Source of the DNA: Candidatus Omnitrophota bacterium | Lineage (GTDB): Bacteria > Omnitrophota > Gorgyraeia > Zapsychrales > Zapsychraceae | DNA: 64,000 bases | Assembly: GCA_020632495.1 (NCBI GenBank) | Contig: JACKFL010000006.1 | Span: 62,001 to 126,000, forward strand | Reading direction: 5' to 3' | In this document: piece by piece, positions 8,892-17,499 of the stretch | How the letters are laid out: each line of letters begins with the position of its first letter | How positions within the stretch are numbered: the stretch's first letter is position 1 | Program-made: the position numbers and the translations under genes | The notes under the pieces: model-generated | What the model was told of the DNA's origin: nothing | Databases searched by the model: none | What the model saw: only the letters and a program-made list of their open reading frames with translations

Positions 8892-9692
8892 ATGTCCGAT
8901 TTAGACAGATTACTTCAGTCGTTGTGGGATGACTATGCCGCGCTGAACGCGCAGGCTCACGCGATCCATCAGTTGCTGGAGGAAAGAGGTGAAGTCGTGG
9001 TCAACGATCATATCGCCTTTCGCACGTTCCAGCATGACAAGGTCGGAATTCCGGTGTTGGCGGCCCATTTTATCAAGAATGGTTACGAGGCCAAAGGCGA
9101 GTATGAATTTCGGGCTAAGAAACTCTTTGCCCGGCACTACGAGCATCCGGACGGAAAGTATCCCCGGGTGTTTATCAGCGAGTTGAAACTCGGTGAATTT
9201 TCAGCCGAATTGCAGGCCGCGGTTACACACCTCATTGACGCAATTCGCGCCGAAGACGTGGTGCATCCCGGCTTTCTGCACGGAGGCGCGTTGTGGTCTC
9301 CGGTCAGTTATGAGACATACCACAAGCTCAAGGAAGAGAGCGAGTACGCCGCGTGGATGGCGGTCTTTGGATTCCGGGCCAATCATTTCACGGTCCTGTT
9401 CAACGCGCTGAAGAGTTTCCGGGATATGGTCGAGTTCAATCAATTTATCAAGGACAGCGGTTATCCGTTGAACGATTCCGGCGGCGAGATCAAGGGGAGT
9501 CCGCAAGAAATGCTTGAGCAGTCTTCGACCCTGGCGCATCAGGTGGAGGTGGAGTTTGCGGACAAGAAGGCCGTGGTTCCGGCCTGCTACTATGAGTTTG
9601 CCCGCCGGTATCCCATGCCGGACGGACAACTCTTCAGCGGATTCGTGGCCCAATCGGCCGACAAGATTTTCGAAAGCACGGATAACAAGTAA
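8892..9692 (+). CDS. DUF1338 family Fe(II) enzyme
   Basis: A 266-residue DUF1338 protein. Family members characterised in lysine breakdown (HglS/YdcJ) are Fe(II)-dependent dioxygenase-decarboxylases that turn 2-oxoadipate into 2-hydroxyglutarate. Candidate metal ligands are the His in NDHIAFRTF, the His in RANHFTVLF and a Glu in the PRVFISEL strand region. The protein is the short form, about the minimal domain length. An AGGAGAG ribosome site lies just upstream. Its position between astD and astB implies a substrate made from the arginine or a related amino acid; which 2-oxo acid it uses here cannot be read from sequence. Confidence 0.85.
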   Translation: MSDLDRLLQSLWDDYAALNAQAHAIHQLLEERGEVVVNDHIAFRTFQHDKVGIPVLAAHFIKNGYEAKGEYEFRAKKLFARHYEHPDGKYPRVFISELKLGEFSAELQAAVTHLIDAIRAEDVVHPGFLHGGALWSPVSYETYHKLKEESEYAAWMAVFGFRANHFTVLFNALKSFRDMVEFNQFIKDSGYPLNDSGGEIKGSPQEMLEQSSTLAHQVEVEFADKKAVVPACYYEFARRYPMPDGQLFSGFVAQSADKIFESTDNK

Positions 9693-9702
9693 GGCACAGC
9701 GA

Positions 9703-11022
9703 ATGAGTAACGGCGAAGTCAATTTCGACGGACTGGTCGGTCCGACGCACAACTACGGCGGATTGGCCGCCGGGAATCTGCGATCGGAGGAAAACAGATA
9801 CCGGGTGTCCCATCCCCGTGCGGCGGCCTTGCAGGGGCTTGCCAAGATGCGTTTGGTCATGGCGCTGGGAATACCTCAGGGATTCATTCCGCCGCAAACC
9901 CGTCCGAACATCGACATTTTGCGCAAGCTCGGCTTCACGGGTCCGGACCGCTCCGTCCTGATGCGAGCGGCAGCGGAGAACTTCAATCTGTTTCTCACCG
10001 CCTGCAGCGCGTCGTCGATGTGGGTGGCGAACGCCGCGACCGCCACGCCTTCCGCGGATACGACCGACGGCCGGGTGCATCTTACCCCGGCCAACCTGCT
10101 GTCGCACGCCCACCGTTCCTACGAAGCCGCGCAAACCTTTGAATTTCTCAGACAGATATTTCCGGGGAGTCCTTTCATCGTCCATACTCCCTTGAGCGAA
10201 CCGGGTCAACGTGATGAAGGGGCCGCCAACCATATGCGTTTGTGCATGACGCATGAGGGCCCGGGTCTGCACCTGTTTGTCTACGGTGATCCCGGAGATG
10301 AGCCGGGGAGCCCGGAATTTCCCGCCCGTCAAACGTTGGCGGCGTCGCAAGCGGTGGCCCGTCTGCACGGTATTCCGTCCGAACGTGCGGTCTTCCTCAG
10401 GCAGAATCCAGACGTCATCCGGGCCGGTGTTTTTCACAATGATGTGATTGCCATGAGCCATCTCAACGTGCTGATCTGTCATCAGGACGCTTATGTCCGG
10501 CAGGATGAAGCCCTGAGCGAAGTCCGGGACAAATTCTATACATTGACCGGCAATCCGTTACAATATACTGAGATCTCACGTTCACGTCTGAGCGTTGAGC
10601 AAGCCGTCGAAAGTTATTTTTTTAACAGCCAGTTGCTCACGGATGCGGAAGGCCGGATGATTCTTATCTGTCCTGAGGAGACGCGCATGCCCGCGGCGGA
10701 CCGGGTGGTGGAACAGATCCGGCAAGAGGACAATCCCGTTTCCGAAGTCCGTTATGTCCCGGTGCGGGAAAGCATGCTTAACGGCGGCGGACCTGCATGC
10801 CTGCGTCTGCGGGTCCCGGTAACGCAAACCGAATACGCCATGATCAATCCGAATTATTTGCTCGACGACAAAAAACTGAACCGGTTGGAAGACTGGGTCA
10901 GGCGGCACTACCGCGAAGAACTCACTGCCGAGGAACTGCGCTCCTATGAATTGTTTCAGGAATCCCGCCGGGCACTGGACGAATTAATGCAGATGATCAA
11001 CGGAGGCTTTGCCCGTGTCTGA
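9703..11022 (+). CDS. astB: N-succinylarginine dihydrolase
   Basis: The 439-residue product starts MSNGEVNFDGLVGPTHNYGG, the conserved N terminus of AstB, so the ATG at 9703 (AAGG eight bases upstream) is preferred although the frame is open to 9514. AstB is a five-bladed amidinotransferase-fold enzyme that splits succinylarginine into succinylornithine, CO2 and two ammonia. The catalytic set is consistent: Glu in the EGAANH segment, His in VFHNDVIAMSH and the Cys in NGGGPACLRLRVP near residue 367. It completes the set AstA-AstB-AstC-AstD in one transcript. Confidence 0.94.
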   Translation: MSNGEVNFDGLVGPTHNYGGLAAGNLRSEENRYRVSHPRAAALQGLAKMRLVMALGIPQGFIPPQTRPNIDILRKLGFTGPDRSVLMRAAAENFNLFLTACSASSMWVANAATATPSADTTDGRVHLTPANLLSHAHRSYEAAQTFEFLRQIFPGSPFIVHTPLSEPGQRDEGAANHMRLCMTHEGPGLHLFVYGDPGDEPGSPEFPARQTLAASQAVARLHGIPSERAVFLRQNPDVIRAGVFHNDVIAMSHLNVLICHQDAYVRQDEALSEVRDKFYTLTGNPLQYTEISRSRLSVEQAVESYFFNSQLLTDAEGRMILICPEETRMPAADRVVEQIRQEDNPVSEVRYVPVRESMLNGGGPACLRLRVPVTQTEYAMINPNYLLDDKKLNRLEDWVRRHYREELTAEELRSYELFQESRRALDELMQMINGGFARV

Positions 11023-11869
11023 CCACGCCATCCTTTTGGTTTCGTGTCCCGATCGGCGGGGGATTACCGCGGCTATCTCAAATTTTGTATCTGGCCATCA
11101 AGGCAACATTATCCACGCCGATCAACACATCGATGACCAGTCGAACATCTTTTTCATGCGCATCGAGTGGTCGCTGGACGGTTTTTCCATCCCTAAAGAC
11201 CTTATCGCCGAAGAGTTCACGGAACTGGCGGACCGCTTCGGTATGGAATGGAATTTGTATTTCCGTGATGATCGAATCAACGCGGCGATCTTCGTATCCC
11301 GCCATCTGCATTGCCTGTACGACTTGTTGTACCGAGTCCGCGGGGGAGAGCTGACCTGCCGGGTTCCGGTGATCCTCAGCAATCATTCCGATGCTGCGGG
11401 CATCGCCGAGGATTTCGGCATTGAATACATCGTTACGCCCGTTACGCCGGAAAACAAAGCCGAGCAGGAGGTCCGTCAGCGTCAGATCCTGGCGGAACGC
11501 GGCATTGAGCTGGTGGTACTGGCGCGTTATCACCAAATCCTGTCGCCGGAATTCGTGGACGCGTATCCCAACCGGATCATCAATATTCATCATTCCTTTC
11601 TGCCGGCCTTTCCGGGACAGAATCCTTATGCCCGTGCTTATAAAAAGGGGGTTAAGATCATCGGGGCCACCAGTCACTTTGTGACGGCCGAGTTGGATGA
11701 GGGACCGATTATTGAACAGGATACGGTGAGGGTCAGCCATAGCGACTCGTTGCAGCGCCTGAAAGAAAAGGGCAGCGATCTGGAGCGGGTGGTGCTCAGT
11801 CGCGCGGTCCGGTGGTACCTGGAGCGGAAGATTTTGTGCTACAACCACAAGACGGTGGTCTTCGATTAA
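11015..11869 (+). CDS. purU: Formyltetrahydrofolate deformylase
   Basis: A 284-residue PurU: an N-terminal ACT domain (about 1-80, 'LLVSCPDRRGITAAISNFV') that senses amino acids, then a formyltransferase-fold catalytic domain with the Asn-His-Asp set in IINIHHSFLPAF and TAELDEGPII. It hydrolyses 10-formyl-THF to formate and THF. GTG at 11015 is chosen because GGAGG sits eight bases upstream; a TTG at 11009 would be too close to it. The start overlaps the astB stop by eight bases, which places one-carbon balance in the same transcript as arginine breakdown, an unusual coupling. Confidence 0.92.
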   Translation: MSDHAILLVSCPDRRGITAAISNFVSGHQGNIIHADQHIDDQSNIFFMRIEWSLDGFSIPKDLIAEEFTELADRFGMEWNLYFRDDRINAAIFVSRHLHCLYDLLYRVRGGELTCRVPVILSNHSDAAGIAEDFGIEYIVTPVTPENKAEQEVRQRQILAERGIELVVLARYHQILSPEFVDAYPNRIINIHHSFLPAFPGQNPYARAYKKGVKIIGATSHFVTAELDEGPIIEQDTVRVSHSDSLQRLKEKGSDLERVVLSRAVRWYLERKILCYNHKTVVFD

Positions 11870-12132
11870 TGCGTTATCTGGCCTGGTACTTATTGGCGGT
11901 CAATATCATCGCGATTGTTCTGTACGGATTGGACAAGTGGCAGGCGCGCCGCCACGGGGCGCGGATTGCCGAGTGGCACCTGCTGGCGGTCGCGGCGGCC
12001 GGCGGGACGCCCGGTGCGTGGTGCGGACAGCAAATTTTTCGACATAAGACCAGAAAGAAACCGTTTTTGGCGGCCTTTTGGGGGATTGTTGCGGTCCAAG
12101 CGGTAATTCTGGTCTGGATCTGGCGGCAGTAG
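11869..12132 (+). CDS. DUF1294 small membrane protein
   Basis: An 87-residue protein of the DUF1294 family with an N-terminal helix (MRYLAWYLLAVNIIAIVLYG), the family motif DKWQA, a central Gly-rich segment with the 'GGTPGAW' and 'FRHKTRKKPF' motifs, and a second membrane helix at the C terminus. Function of the family is unknown. The ATG shares a base with the purU stop (TAATG), so it is translationally coupled and is the last gene of the AST-type operon. Confidence 0.85.
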   Translation: MRYLAWYLLAVNIIAIVLYGLDKWQARRHGARIAEWHLLAVAAAGGTPGAWCGQQIFRHKTRKKPFLAAFWGIVAVQAVILVWIWRQ

Positions 12133-12208
12133 CCGTGATAAAATTTCGCGATCGTGTGTATCCTTATATACGGAGGCATGTTAAGATTAACAACCAGAGG
12201 AGGTTTGC

Positions 12209-12433
12209 ATGCGAAATAATAAAGGGTCGATGCGGACGGTGGCCTTTTTTCTGCTGGCCGCGCCGGTGATCGGATATCTGGTTTACTTCGGCTACCGCAA
12301 GAGTACTGAATCCGAAAAGCGGGCGGATGATTGCCGCGCCACATGTCACGATAAAGGTTATCGCGGGCATGAGTTCCGGTGGGATGTTTTCACTGGTCCG
12401 CAGTGTGAGTGTTTCAGTCCGGACGCCGAGTAA
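12209..12433 (+). CDS. Small membrane-anchored Cys-containing protein
   Basis: A 74-residue protein with a strong ribosome site (AGAGGAGG). One N-terminal membrane helix (about residues 10-27) is followed by a hydrophilic tail holding four cysteines (DCRATC and CEC), which probably faces the periplasm and could form disulfides. Not recognised. It lies 36 bases before the FIST gene and may be part of that sensor unit. Confidence 0.65.
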   Translation: MRNNKGSMRTVAFFLLAAPVIGYLVYFGYRKSTESEKRADDCRATCHDKGYRGHEFRWDVFTGPQCECFSPDAE

Positions 12434-12469
12434 TCCGGACGCAAGCCGACGCTTAGAGGAGGGGCGACC

Positions 12470-13609
12470 ATGAAGATTGAGCAGAGTCTCTGGAATCAGG
12501 ACAGCTGGAAACCAAGGGATCCGGGAGAATTGGGGGTCGATGCCGATTTGGTATTTGTATTCGGCAGCACCAGTTTGATCAAGAACAAAGACGTGACCGA
12601 TCGTATTAAGGCGGCGTACCCGCAAGCTGTCCTGATGGGATGCTCCACATCGGGAGAAATCTACCGCACCGAGGTCTATGATGACACGGTGGTCAGTACT
12701 GCCGTCGCCTTTGACAAGGCGCGCGTGAAAGCGCATTCACTAAAAATCAGCGACATGAAAGACAGCTACGTTATCGGCCAGCAACTGATCGAAGGTCTGG
12801 ATAAAGAGGAGTTGGTTCACGTCTTTGTGCTATCCGACGGAATTAATGTCAACGGCAGCAAACTGGTGGCCGGGATATCGTCCCAATTGCCGACCGGTGT
12901 GGCGTTGACGGGCGGTTTAGCGGGCGACGGTGACCGTTTCCGGGAGACGGTGGTGTTCGGTGAAGCCGGCGCGGTAGGGGACCACCAGGTGACGGTGATA
13001 GGCCTGTACGGCGACGGCTTGAAAGTCGGATACGGCTCTCTGGGCGGTTGGGATCCGTTCGGTATCGAGCGTACCATCACCAAGTCCCGGGACAACATCC
13101 TTTACGAAATGGACGGACAACCTGTTTTGGGATTATATAAGGAATACTTGGGCGAACACGCCGACAAACTGCCCGCCTCCGGACTTTTATTCCCCTTGAC
13201 GGTCAAGGTGCCCGGTTCGGACGAATGGGTCGTGCGGACAATCCTCGGAGTCAACGAAGACAATCAAAGTATGGTTTTCGCGGGCGATATTCCGGAAGGG
13301 GCGACCGCCCGGTTGATGAAAGCAAATTTTGAACGCCTGATCGACGGGGCCAATGAAGCCGCGGAAAAAAGCTATCAGGCCGTCGGATCAGCCTCGCCGG
13401 AGCTTGCTATTCTTATCAGCTGCGTCGGCCGGAAGATGATTCTCAAACAACGTATTGAAGAAGAAGTGGAAAGTGTTCGGGACGTACTCGGTGAAGACTC
13501 GGTGCTGACCGGATTTTATTCCTACGGGGAAATTTCCCCGTTTACCCCGAACGCCAAGTGCGAATTGCACAATCAGACCATGACGATCACCACGTTTAGT
13601 GAATCGTGA
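12470..13609 (+). CDS. FIST domain sensor protein
   Basis: A 379-residue protein composed of a FIST N domain (about 25-220; 'DLVFVFGST', 'LMGCSTSGEIY', 'TGGLAGDG') and FIST C domain (about 225-365; 'AILISCVGRKMIL', 'GFYSYGEISP'). FIST modules are cytoplasmic ligand sensors thought to bind small molecules such as amino acids and are typically linked, by fusion or adjacency, to c-di-GMP enzymes or histidine kinases. GGAGG precedes the ATG. The next gene, a PAS-GGDEF-EAL protein, starts four bases after the stop, so the pair is very likely a sensor and its output. Position directly after an amino acid catabolic operon is suggestive. Confidence 0.88.
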   Translation: MKIEQSLWNQDSWKPRDPGELGVDADLVFVFGSTSLIKNKDVTDRIKAAYPQAVLMGCSTSGEIYRTEVYDDTVVSTAVAFDKARVKAHSLKISDMKDSYVIGQQLIEGLDKEELVHVFVLSDGINVNGSKLVAGISSQLPTGVALTGGLAGDGDRFRETVVFGEAGAVGDHQVTVIGLYGDGLKVGYGSLGGWDPFGIERTITKSRDNILYEMDGQPVLGLYKEYLGEHADKLPASGLLFPLTVKVPGSDEWVVRTILGVNEDNQSMVFAGDIPEGATARLMKANFERLIDGANEAAEKSYQAVGSASPELAILISCVGRKMILKQRIEEEVESVRDVLGEDSVLTGFYSYGEISPFTPNAKCELHNQTMTITTFSES

Positions 13610-13613
13610 GCCT

Positions 13614-15854
13614 ATGGCGGACGACTACCATAAGCTGCTGAAGCGTCAAATCAGGAAACACCTCAACGGAAACAGTGAAATAGTTTCCAAGTACGAGGGG
13701 TTCCTCTCCGCGGTTAATCTCACCTACTTTCAGACCGACGAAGAGCGCGAACTCATCGAACGCTCACTCGACATCAGTTCCCGCGAACTTCTTGCTAAGA
13801 ACGCCGAAATCGAAACAATGATCGCCCTGTTTCCGGATGCCATCATCCGTATTAAAAGGACGGGAGAGATCATCGAGTTTCACGAACCCGTCATCCGCGA
13901 GGAATTCCTCTATCCGGAAGATATTGTGGGGAGTTATATTCAGGATTCCTTCGGTGATTTTATCGGCAAGAAGTACAAGGAGGCCATTGATGAACTGGGC
14001 AAGACCAATAAACTGGTCACCATCGAGTATTGGATCGAACAAAACGACAAGCGTTTTTACTTCGAGGCCCGGTTGCAGGTCATCGGTCAAAAGCAGATCC
14101 TTGTTGTCATTCGCAACTTTACCGATCACATTCGTACGATGGAGGCGTTGCGCCGCAGCGAACAACGGTATGCCCTTTCGGCGGCGGGGGCCAACGACGG
14201 TTTGTGGGACTGGGATCTGATCAACGGCAGCATCTATTTTTCCTCGCGTTGGAAGGCGATGCTGGGTTACGAGGAAACGGAGCTGCGTAATTCGATCGAA
14301 GAGTGGTACCGCCGCATTCATCCCCATCACAAAGAGCGTTTTAAGAAGGCGGTCCGGTCGCACCAGGAGGGCAGTACCCCGCATTTAGAGATCGAATACC
14401 AGATGCAGCACAAGAACGGTTCCTATATTTGGGTGCTGACCCGGGGGCTGGCGGTGTCCGACAGTATGGGCAACATGTACCGCATGGCCGGCTCGCAAAC
14501 CGATATCACGCGGCAGAAGATCGTCGAGGAACAACTGCGCCATGATGCCTTGCACGACCGCCTCACCGCGCTGCCCAACCGGGCCCTCTTTATGAACCGG
14601 CTGGAAAATTGTATCGAGCGGGCCAAACGGAACAAGGACTTTCTCTTCGCGATCCTGTTCATCGATCTCGACCGGTTTAAGGTGGTTAACGACAGCCTCG
14701 GCCACCTGATCGGCGATGAATTGCTGGTCAAGGTCAGCCACAAACTGAAGCAGTCCATCCGCGCCGTGGATACGGTGGCCCGCCTCGGCGGGGACGAATT
14801 TATCGTCCTGCTGGACGGCATCAAGGATGCCGCGGAGGCCAGTCATATTTGCGAACGGATCCTGAAGACAATTGCCGAGCCGGTGATGATCGGAGGGCAG
14901 GATATTTACATCACTGCCAGTATCGGAATCACTCTCAATACGGAGCTCCGGCAGAAACCGGAGGATATGTTGCGCGACGCCGATACCGCCATGTACCGGG
15001 CTAAAAACGAGGGCAAGGCGCATCATCAGCTCTTCGATGAGAAAATGCATCAATGGGCGATGGACCGTCTGCATTTGGAAACGGATCTGCGGCGCGCTGC
15101 GGACAAGATGGAGTTTGAGGTTTATTACCAGCCGATCGTTGACCTGCACAGCAACAAAGTCATCCGCATGGAGGCGCTCCTGCGCTGGCAGCACCCGGAG
15201 CGGGGGCTGGTGTACCCGATGGATTTTATCCCGTTGGCTGAAGAAACCGGACTCATTATCCCCATCGGAGAATGGGTGCTGGACAAGGTCTGCCGGCAGA
15301 GCCGGCAATGGCAAAAGGGCGGCTTCGATGGCGTCGACATCGCCGTGAATTTCTCGGCCCGCCAGTTTGAGCAGGGGGGGCTGCCGGAACTGATTCAGGA
15401 CGTCATCGCCAAGACGGGCGTGGAGGCCTTTACCCTTGAGATTGAGATCACCGAAAGCATCGCGATGAAGAATATCGAACACAGCATCAAGACGCTTACT
15501 GAATTGAAGGAGTTGGGTATGAAAATCGCGATCGATGACTTCGGGGTGGGATATTCCTCCTTCGGCTGTCTGAAATACTTCCCGATCGATCACCTCAAGA
15601 TCGACCGGACATTCATCCGTGACATTCCCGACAACAAGGACAGTAAGGCCATCACTCGCGCGATGATCAGCCTGACACATGCTTTGGACCTGCACGTGGT
15701 CGCCGAGGGGGTGGAGACCGCCGAACAGTTGGCGTTCCTCAAGGACAACGGCTGTGATTCTGTGCAGGGGTACTTTTTTGCCAAACCAATGCCGGTCGCC
15801 GAGGCAACGAAGTTTCTTGAAGATTTTGGGGGAACGAGTAAAGAAGGAACCTAG
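13614..15854 (+). CDS. PAS-PAS-GGDEF-EAL cyclic-di-GMP enzyme
   Basis: A 746-residue soluble protein: helical N terminus (1-60), PAS (about 60-175), a PAS_3-type PAS with PAC (about 180-305), GGDEF (about 310-475) and EAL (about 485-735). The cyclase motif GGDEF is intact and an RxxD inhibitory site (RAVD) lies five residues before it. The EAL motif (EALLRW), DDFGVGYSS, KIDR and the late Glu in AEGVE are all present, so both synthesis and hydrolysis of c-di-GMP look possible. No membrane segment. ATG at 13614 is chosen over an in-frame GTG at 13599 inside the FIST gene. Its stop overlaps that of the convergent pilin-like gene. Confidence 0.92.
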   Translation: MADDYHKLLKRQIRKHLNGNSEIVSKYEGFLSAVNLTYFQTDEERELIERSLDISSRELLAKNAEIETMIALFPDAIIRIKRTGEIIEFHEPVIREEFLYPEDIVGSYIQDSFGDFIGKKYKEAIDELGKTNKLVTIEYWIEQNDKRFYFEARLQVIGQKQILVVIRNFTDHIRTMEALRRSEQRYALSAAGANDGLWDWDLINGSIYFSSRWKAMLGYEETELRNSIEEWYRRIHPHHKERFKKAVRSHQEGSTPHLEIEYQMQHKNGSYIWVLTRGLAVSDSMGNMYRMAGSQTDITRQKIVEEQLRHDALHDRLTALPNRALFMNRLENCIERAKRNKDFLFAILFIDLDRFKVVNDSLGHLIGDELLVKVSHKLKQSIRAVDTVARLGGDEFIVLLDGIKDAAEASHICERILKTIAEPVMIGGQDIYITASIGITLNTELRQKPEDMLRDADTAMYRAKNEGKAHHQLFDEKMHQWAMDRLHLETDLRRAADKMEFEVYYQPIVDLHSNKVIRMEALLRWQHPERGLVYPMDFIPLAEETGLIIPIGEWVLDKVCRQSRQWQKGGFDGVDIAVNFSARQFEQGGLPELIQDVIAKTGVEAFTLEIEITESIAMKNIEHSIKTLTELKELGMKIAIDDFGVGYSSFGCLKYFPIDHLKIDRTFIRDIPDNKDSKAITRAMISLTHALDLHVVAEGVETAEQLAFLKDNGCDSVQGYFFAKPMPVAEATKFLEDFGGTSKEGT

Positions 15855-16057
15855 CGGCTGACGCCCAATTCCTGGCAGCGGCGGCGAGTGGCCGCATTGG
15901 CCGCGCAGTCAATGCCGTGAAATCCGGTAATATGTTCGCGAAACGGAGTCGTCTCACGGTTCCAACGGCTGAACAGATACATAACCGCTGTCAGAATGAC
16001 CGCCAGGGCGACCGCAATCACCAGGTCCATCAGAGTAAACGCTGTGCGGGACTTCAT
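15851..16057 (-). CDS. Short pseudopilin-like protein
   Basis: A 68-residue protein starting MKSRTAFTLMDLVIAVALAVIL, which looks like a class III signal (type IV prepilin): basic leader, Ala at -1, Phe at +1, Asp instead of the usual Glu at +5, then a hydrophobic helix. Only about 40 residues follow the helix, far shorter than a normal pilin, with two Cys. It could be a tiny minor pseudopilin or a truncated remnant. The GGA six bases before the chosen ATG is a weak ribosome site. The gene is convergent with the GGDEF-EAL gene, stops overlapping. Confidence 0.5.
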   Translation of the reverse strand: MKSRTAFTLMDLVIAVALAVILTAVMYLFSRWNRETTPFREHITGFHGIDCAANAATRRRCQELGVSR

Positions 16058-16138
16058 AATCATCCATTCTAGCCCAGAGCGGGTTGGAAGACAAAGGAAA
16101 ATCCCTGAAACTGCGTAGTTTCCCTCATACAATGTTCT

Positions 16139-16167
16139 TTACTACGACAACGGGTCTATGATATAAT
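16139..16167 (+). promoter_or_regulatory. Candidate promoter in gap before GT4 gene
   Basis: A perfect TATAAT (16162-16167) has a poor -35 (TTACTA, 17-base spacer). It would start a leader of roughly 145 bases before the ATG at 16323. The rest of the gap is AT-rich and shows no open frame or clear structured RNA. Confidence 0.4.
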
Positions 16168-16322
16168 CGAAAATTCGTTAATGAGGAATTTGGTGAGAAT
16201 TTGCCTACTGTTAACGAACATTTCACCGAAAAACTATCTTTTCTTCATATAGTAGTACCCCAGTCTGGATAGTTGATAACACGATCTGACAACAATCGTA
16301 ACTCTTTTTGAATTAGGCATCT

Positions 16323-17480
16323 ATGAGAATTGCGTTCTTTTCTTGGGAGTCTTTGCACAGTATTGCTGTAGGTGGTATCGCGGTTCACGTTTCGGATTTG
16401 TCCGCGGCGCTGGCCCGCAAAGGCCACGAGGTGCATGTCTTTACCCGCATGGGCCAGGATCAGCCGCCGTTGGAATGGGTCGACGGTGTTTGTTACCACC
16501 GGTGCATTTATGACTATCAGCAGCATTTTCAAGATGATGTCATGAATATGTGCCGCGCGTTCGTTGACCGTTTTTTGGAGACGCAGCACCAGGTAGGCCG
16601 CTTCGATATCATTCACGCGCACGACTGGCTGACGGCCAACGCGATGATCTGGTTAAAGGATGCGACGGACGGCAAACCGATTTTTACCATGCATTCCACT
16701 GAATACGGCCGGTGCGGCAACAACTTTGCCGGCGGACATTCGGAAGAGGTGGCGCATCACGAATGGAACGGCATGTATCACGCGCACCGGGTGATTGCGG
16801 TGTCGCATACGCTGAAGAACGAATTGCAATGGCTGTACAGTTCTCCAAACGACAAAGTCGATGTCGTCTATAACGGAGTCAACGTACAGCAGTTCGACGG
16901 ATGGATCGACAGTCTCGCCGTTCGCAAAATGTACGAGATCGGTGAGTATGATCCCATGATTCTCTTCGTCGGACGGATGGTGTATCAGAAGGGCCCGGAT
17001 ATTCTGGTGGAAAGCATTCCGCAAATACTGGCGCACTATCCGGACGCCAAGTTCGTCTTTGCCGGCGACGGCGGGATGCGGATGTTCATAGAAGACCAAA
17101 GCCGTCAAATCGGGATCGCACACGCGACCCGGTTTTTGGGCAGTGTCAGCGGCTGGCGTCTGAAAGATTTGTTCAAGACCGCTGATTGCGTGGTCGTTCC
17201 CAGCCGTAACGAGCCCTTCGGAATCGTCATTCTGGAGGCGTGGAGCGCGGGCAAACCGGTGGTCGCTTCGGACCAGGGCGGCCCTTCCGAGATTGTTTGG
17301 CACGATGTGAACGGATACAAAGTGAGCCCGCAGCCGGATTCCCTGAACTGGGGACTGGGGACCATGCTCGAAAAAAGGGAACACGCCCACTGGATGGGCC
17401 GCAACGGTCGAAAGACGGCGGAGACCACGTTTTCGTGGGATCACATCGCCGATGATACTCTGAATGTGTACAATAATTAA
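16323..17480 (+). CDS. GT4 glycosyltransferase (glycogen synthase-like)
   Basis: A 385-residue GT-B fold enzyme. The N-terminal domain starts RIAFFSWES with the sugar-acceptor Gly loop 'VGGIAVHVSDLSAALARKGHEV' and HAHDW; the C-terminal domain has FVGRMVYQKGPDIL, FAGDGG and the nucleotide-sugar motif 'PSRNEPFGIVILEAWSAGKPVV'. These features match GT4 glycosyltransferases, particularly the archaeal/bacterial glycogen or alpha-glucan synthase-like group. The next genes (DUF4912 and a GH57 branching enzyme) support a role in making a cytoplasmic alpha-glucan. The donor sugar nucleotide cannot be deduced. Confidence 0.85.
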   Translation: MRIAFFSWESLHSIAVGGIAVHVSDLSAALARKGHEVHVFTRMGQDQPPLEWVDGVCYHRCIYDYQQHFQDDVMNMCRAFVDRFLETQHQVGRFDIIHAHDWLTANAMIWLKDATDGKPIFTMHSTEYGRCGNNFAGGHSEEVAHHEWNGMYHAHRVIAVSHTLKNELQWLYSSPNDKVDVVYNGVNVQQFDGWIDSLAVRKMYEIGEYDPMILFVGRMVYQKGPDILVESIPQILAHYPDAKFVFAGDGGMRMFIEDQSRQIGIAHATRFLGSVSGWRLKDLFKTADCVVVPSRNEPFGIVILEAWSAGKPVVASDQGGPSEIVWHDVNGYKVSPQPDSLNWGLGTMLEKREHAHWMGRNGRKTAETTFSWDHIADDTLNVYNN

Positions 17481-17499
17481 CAAGCCGAGGATGTGAATC

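Noticed and set aside
15037..15348. Alternative frame inside the GGDEF-EAL gene
   Set aside because: Its sequence is Arg/Ser/Trp-rich, typical of a shifted frame of a GC-rich gene.
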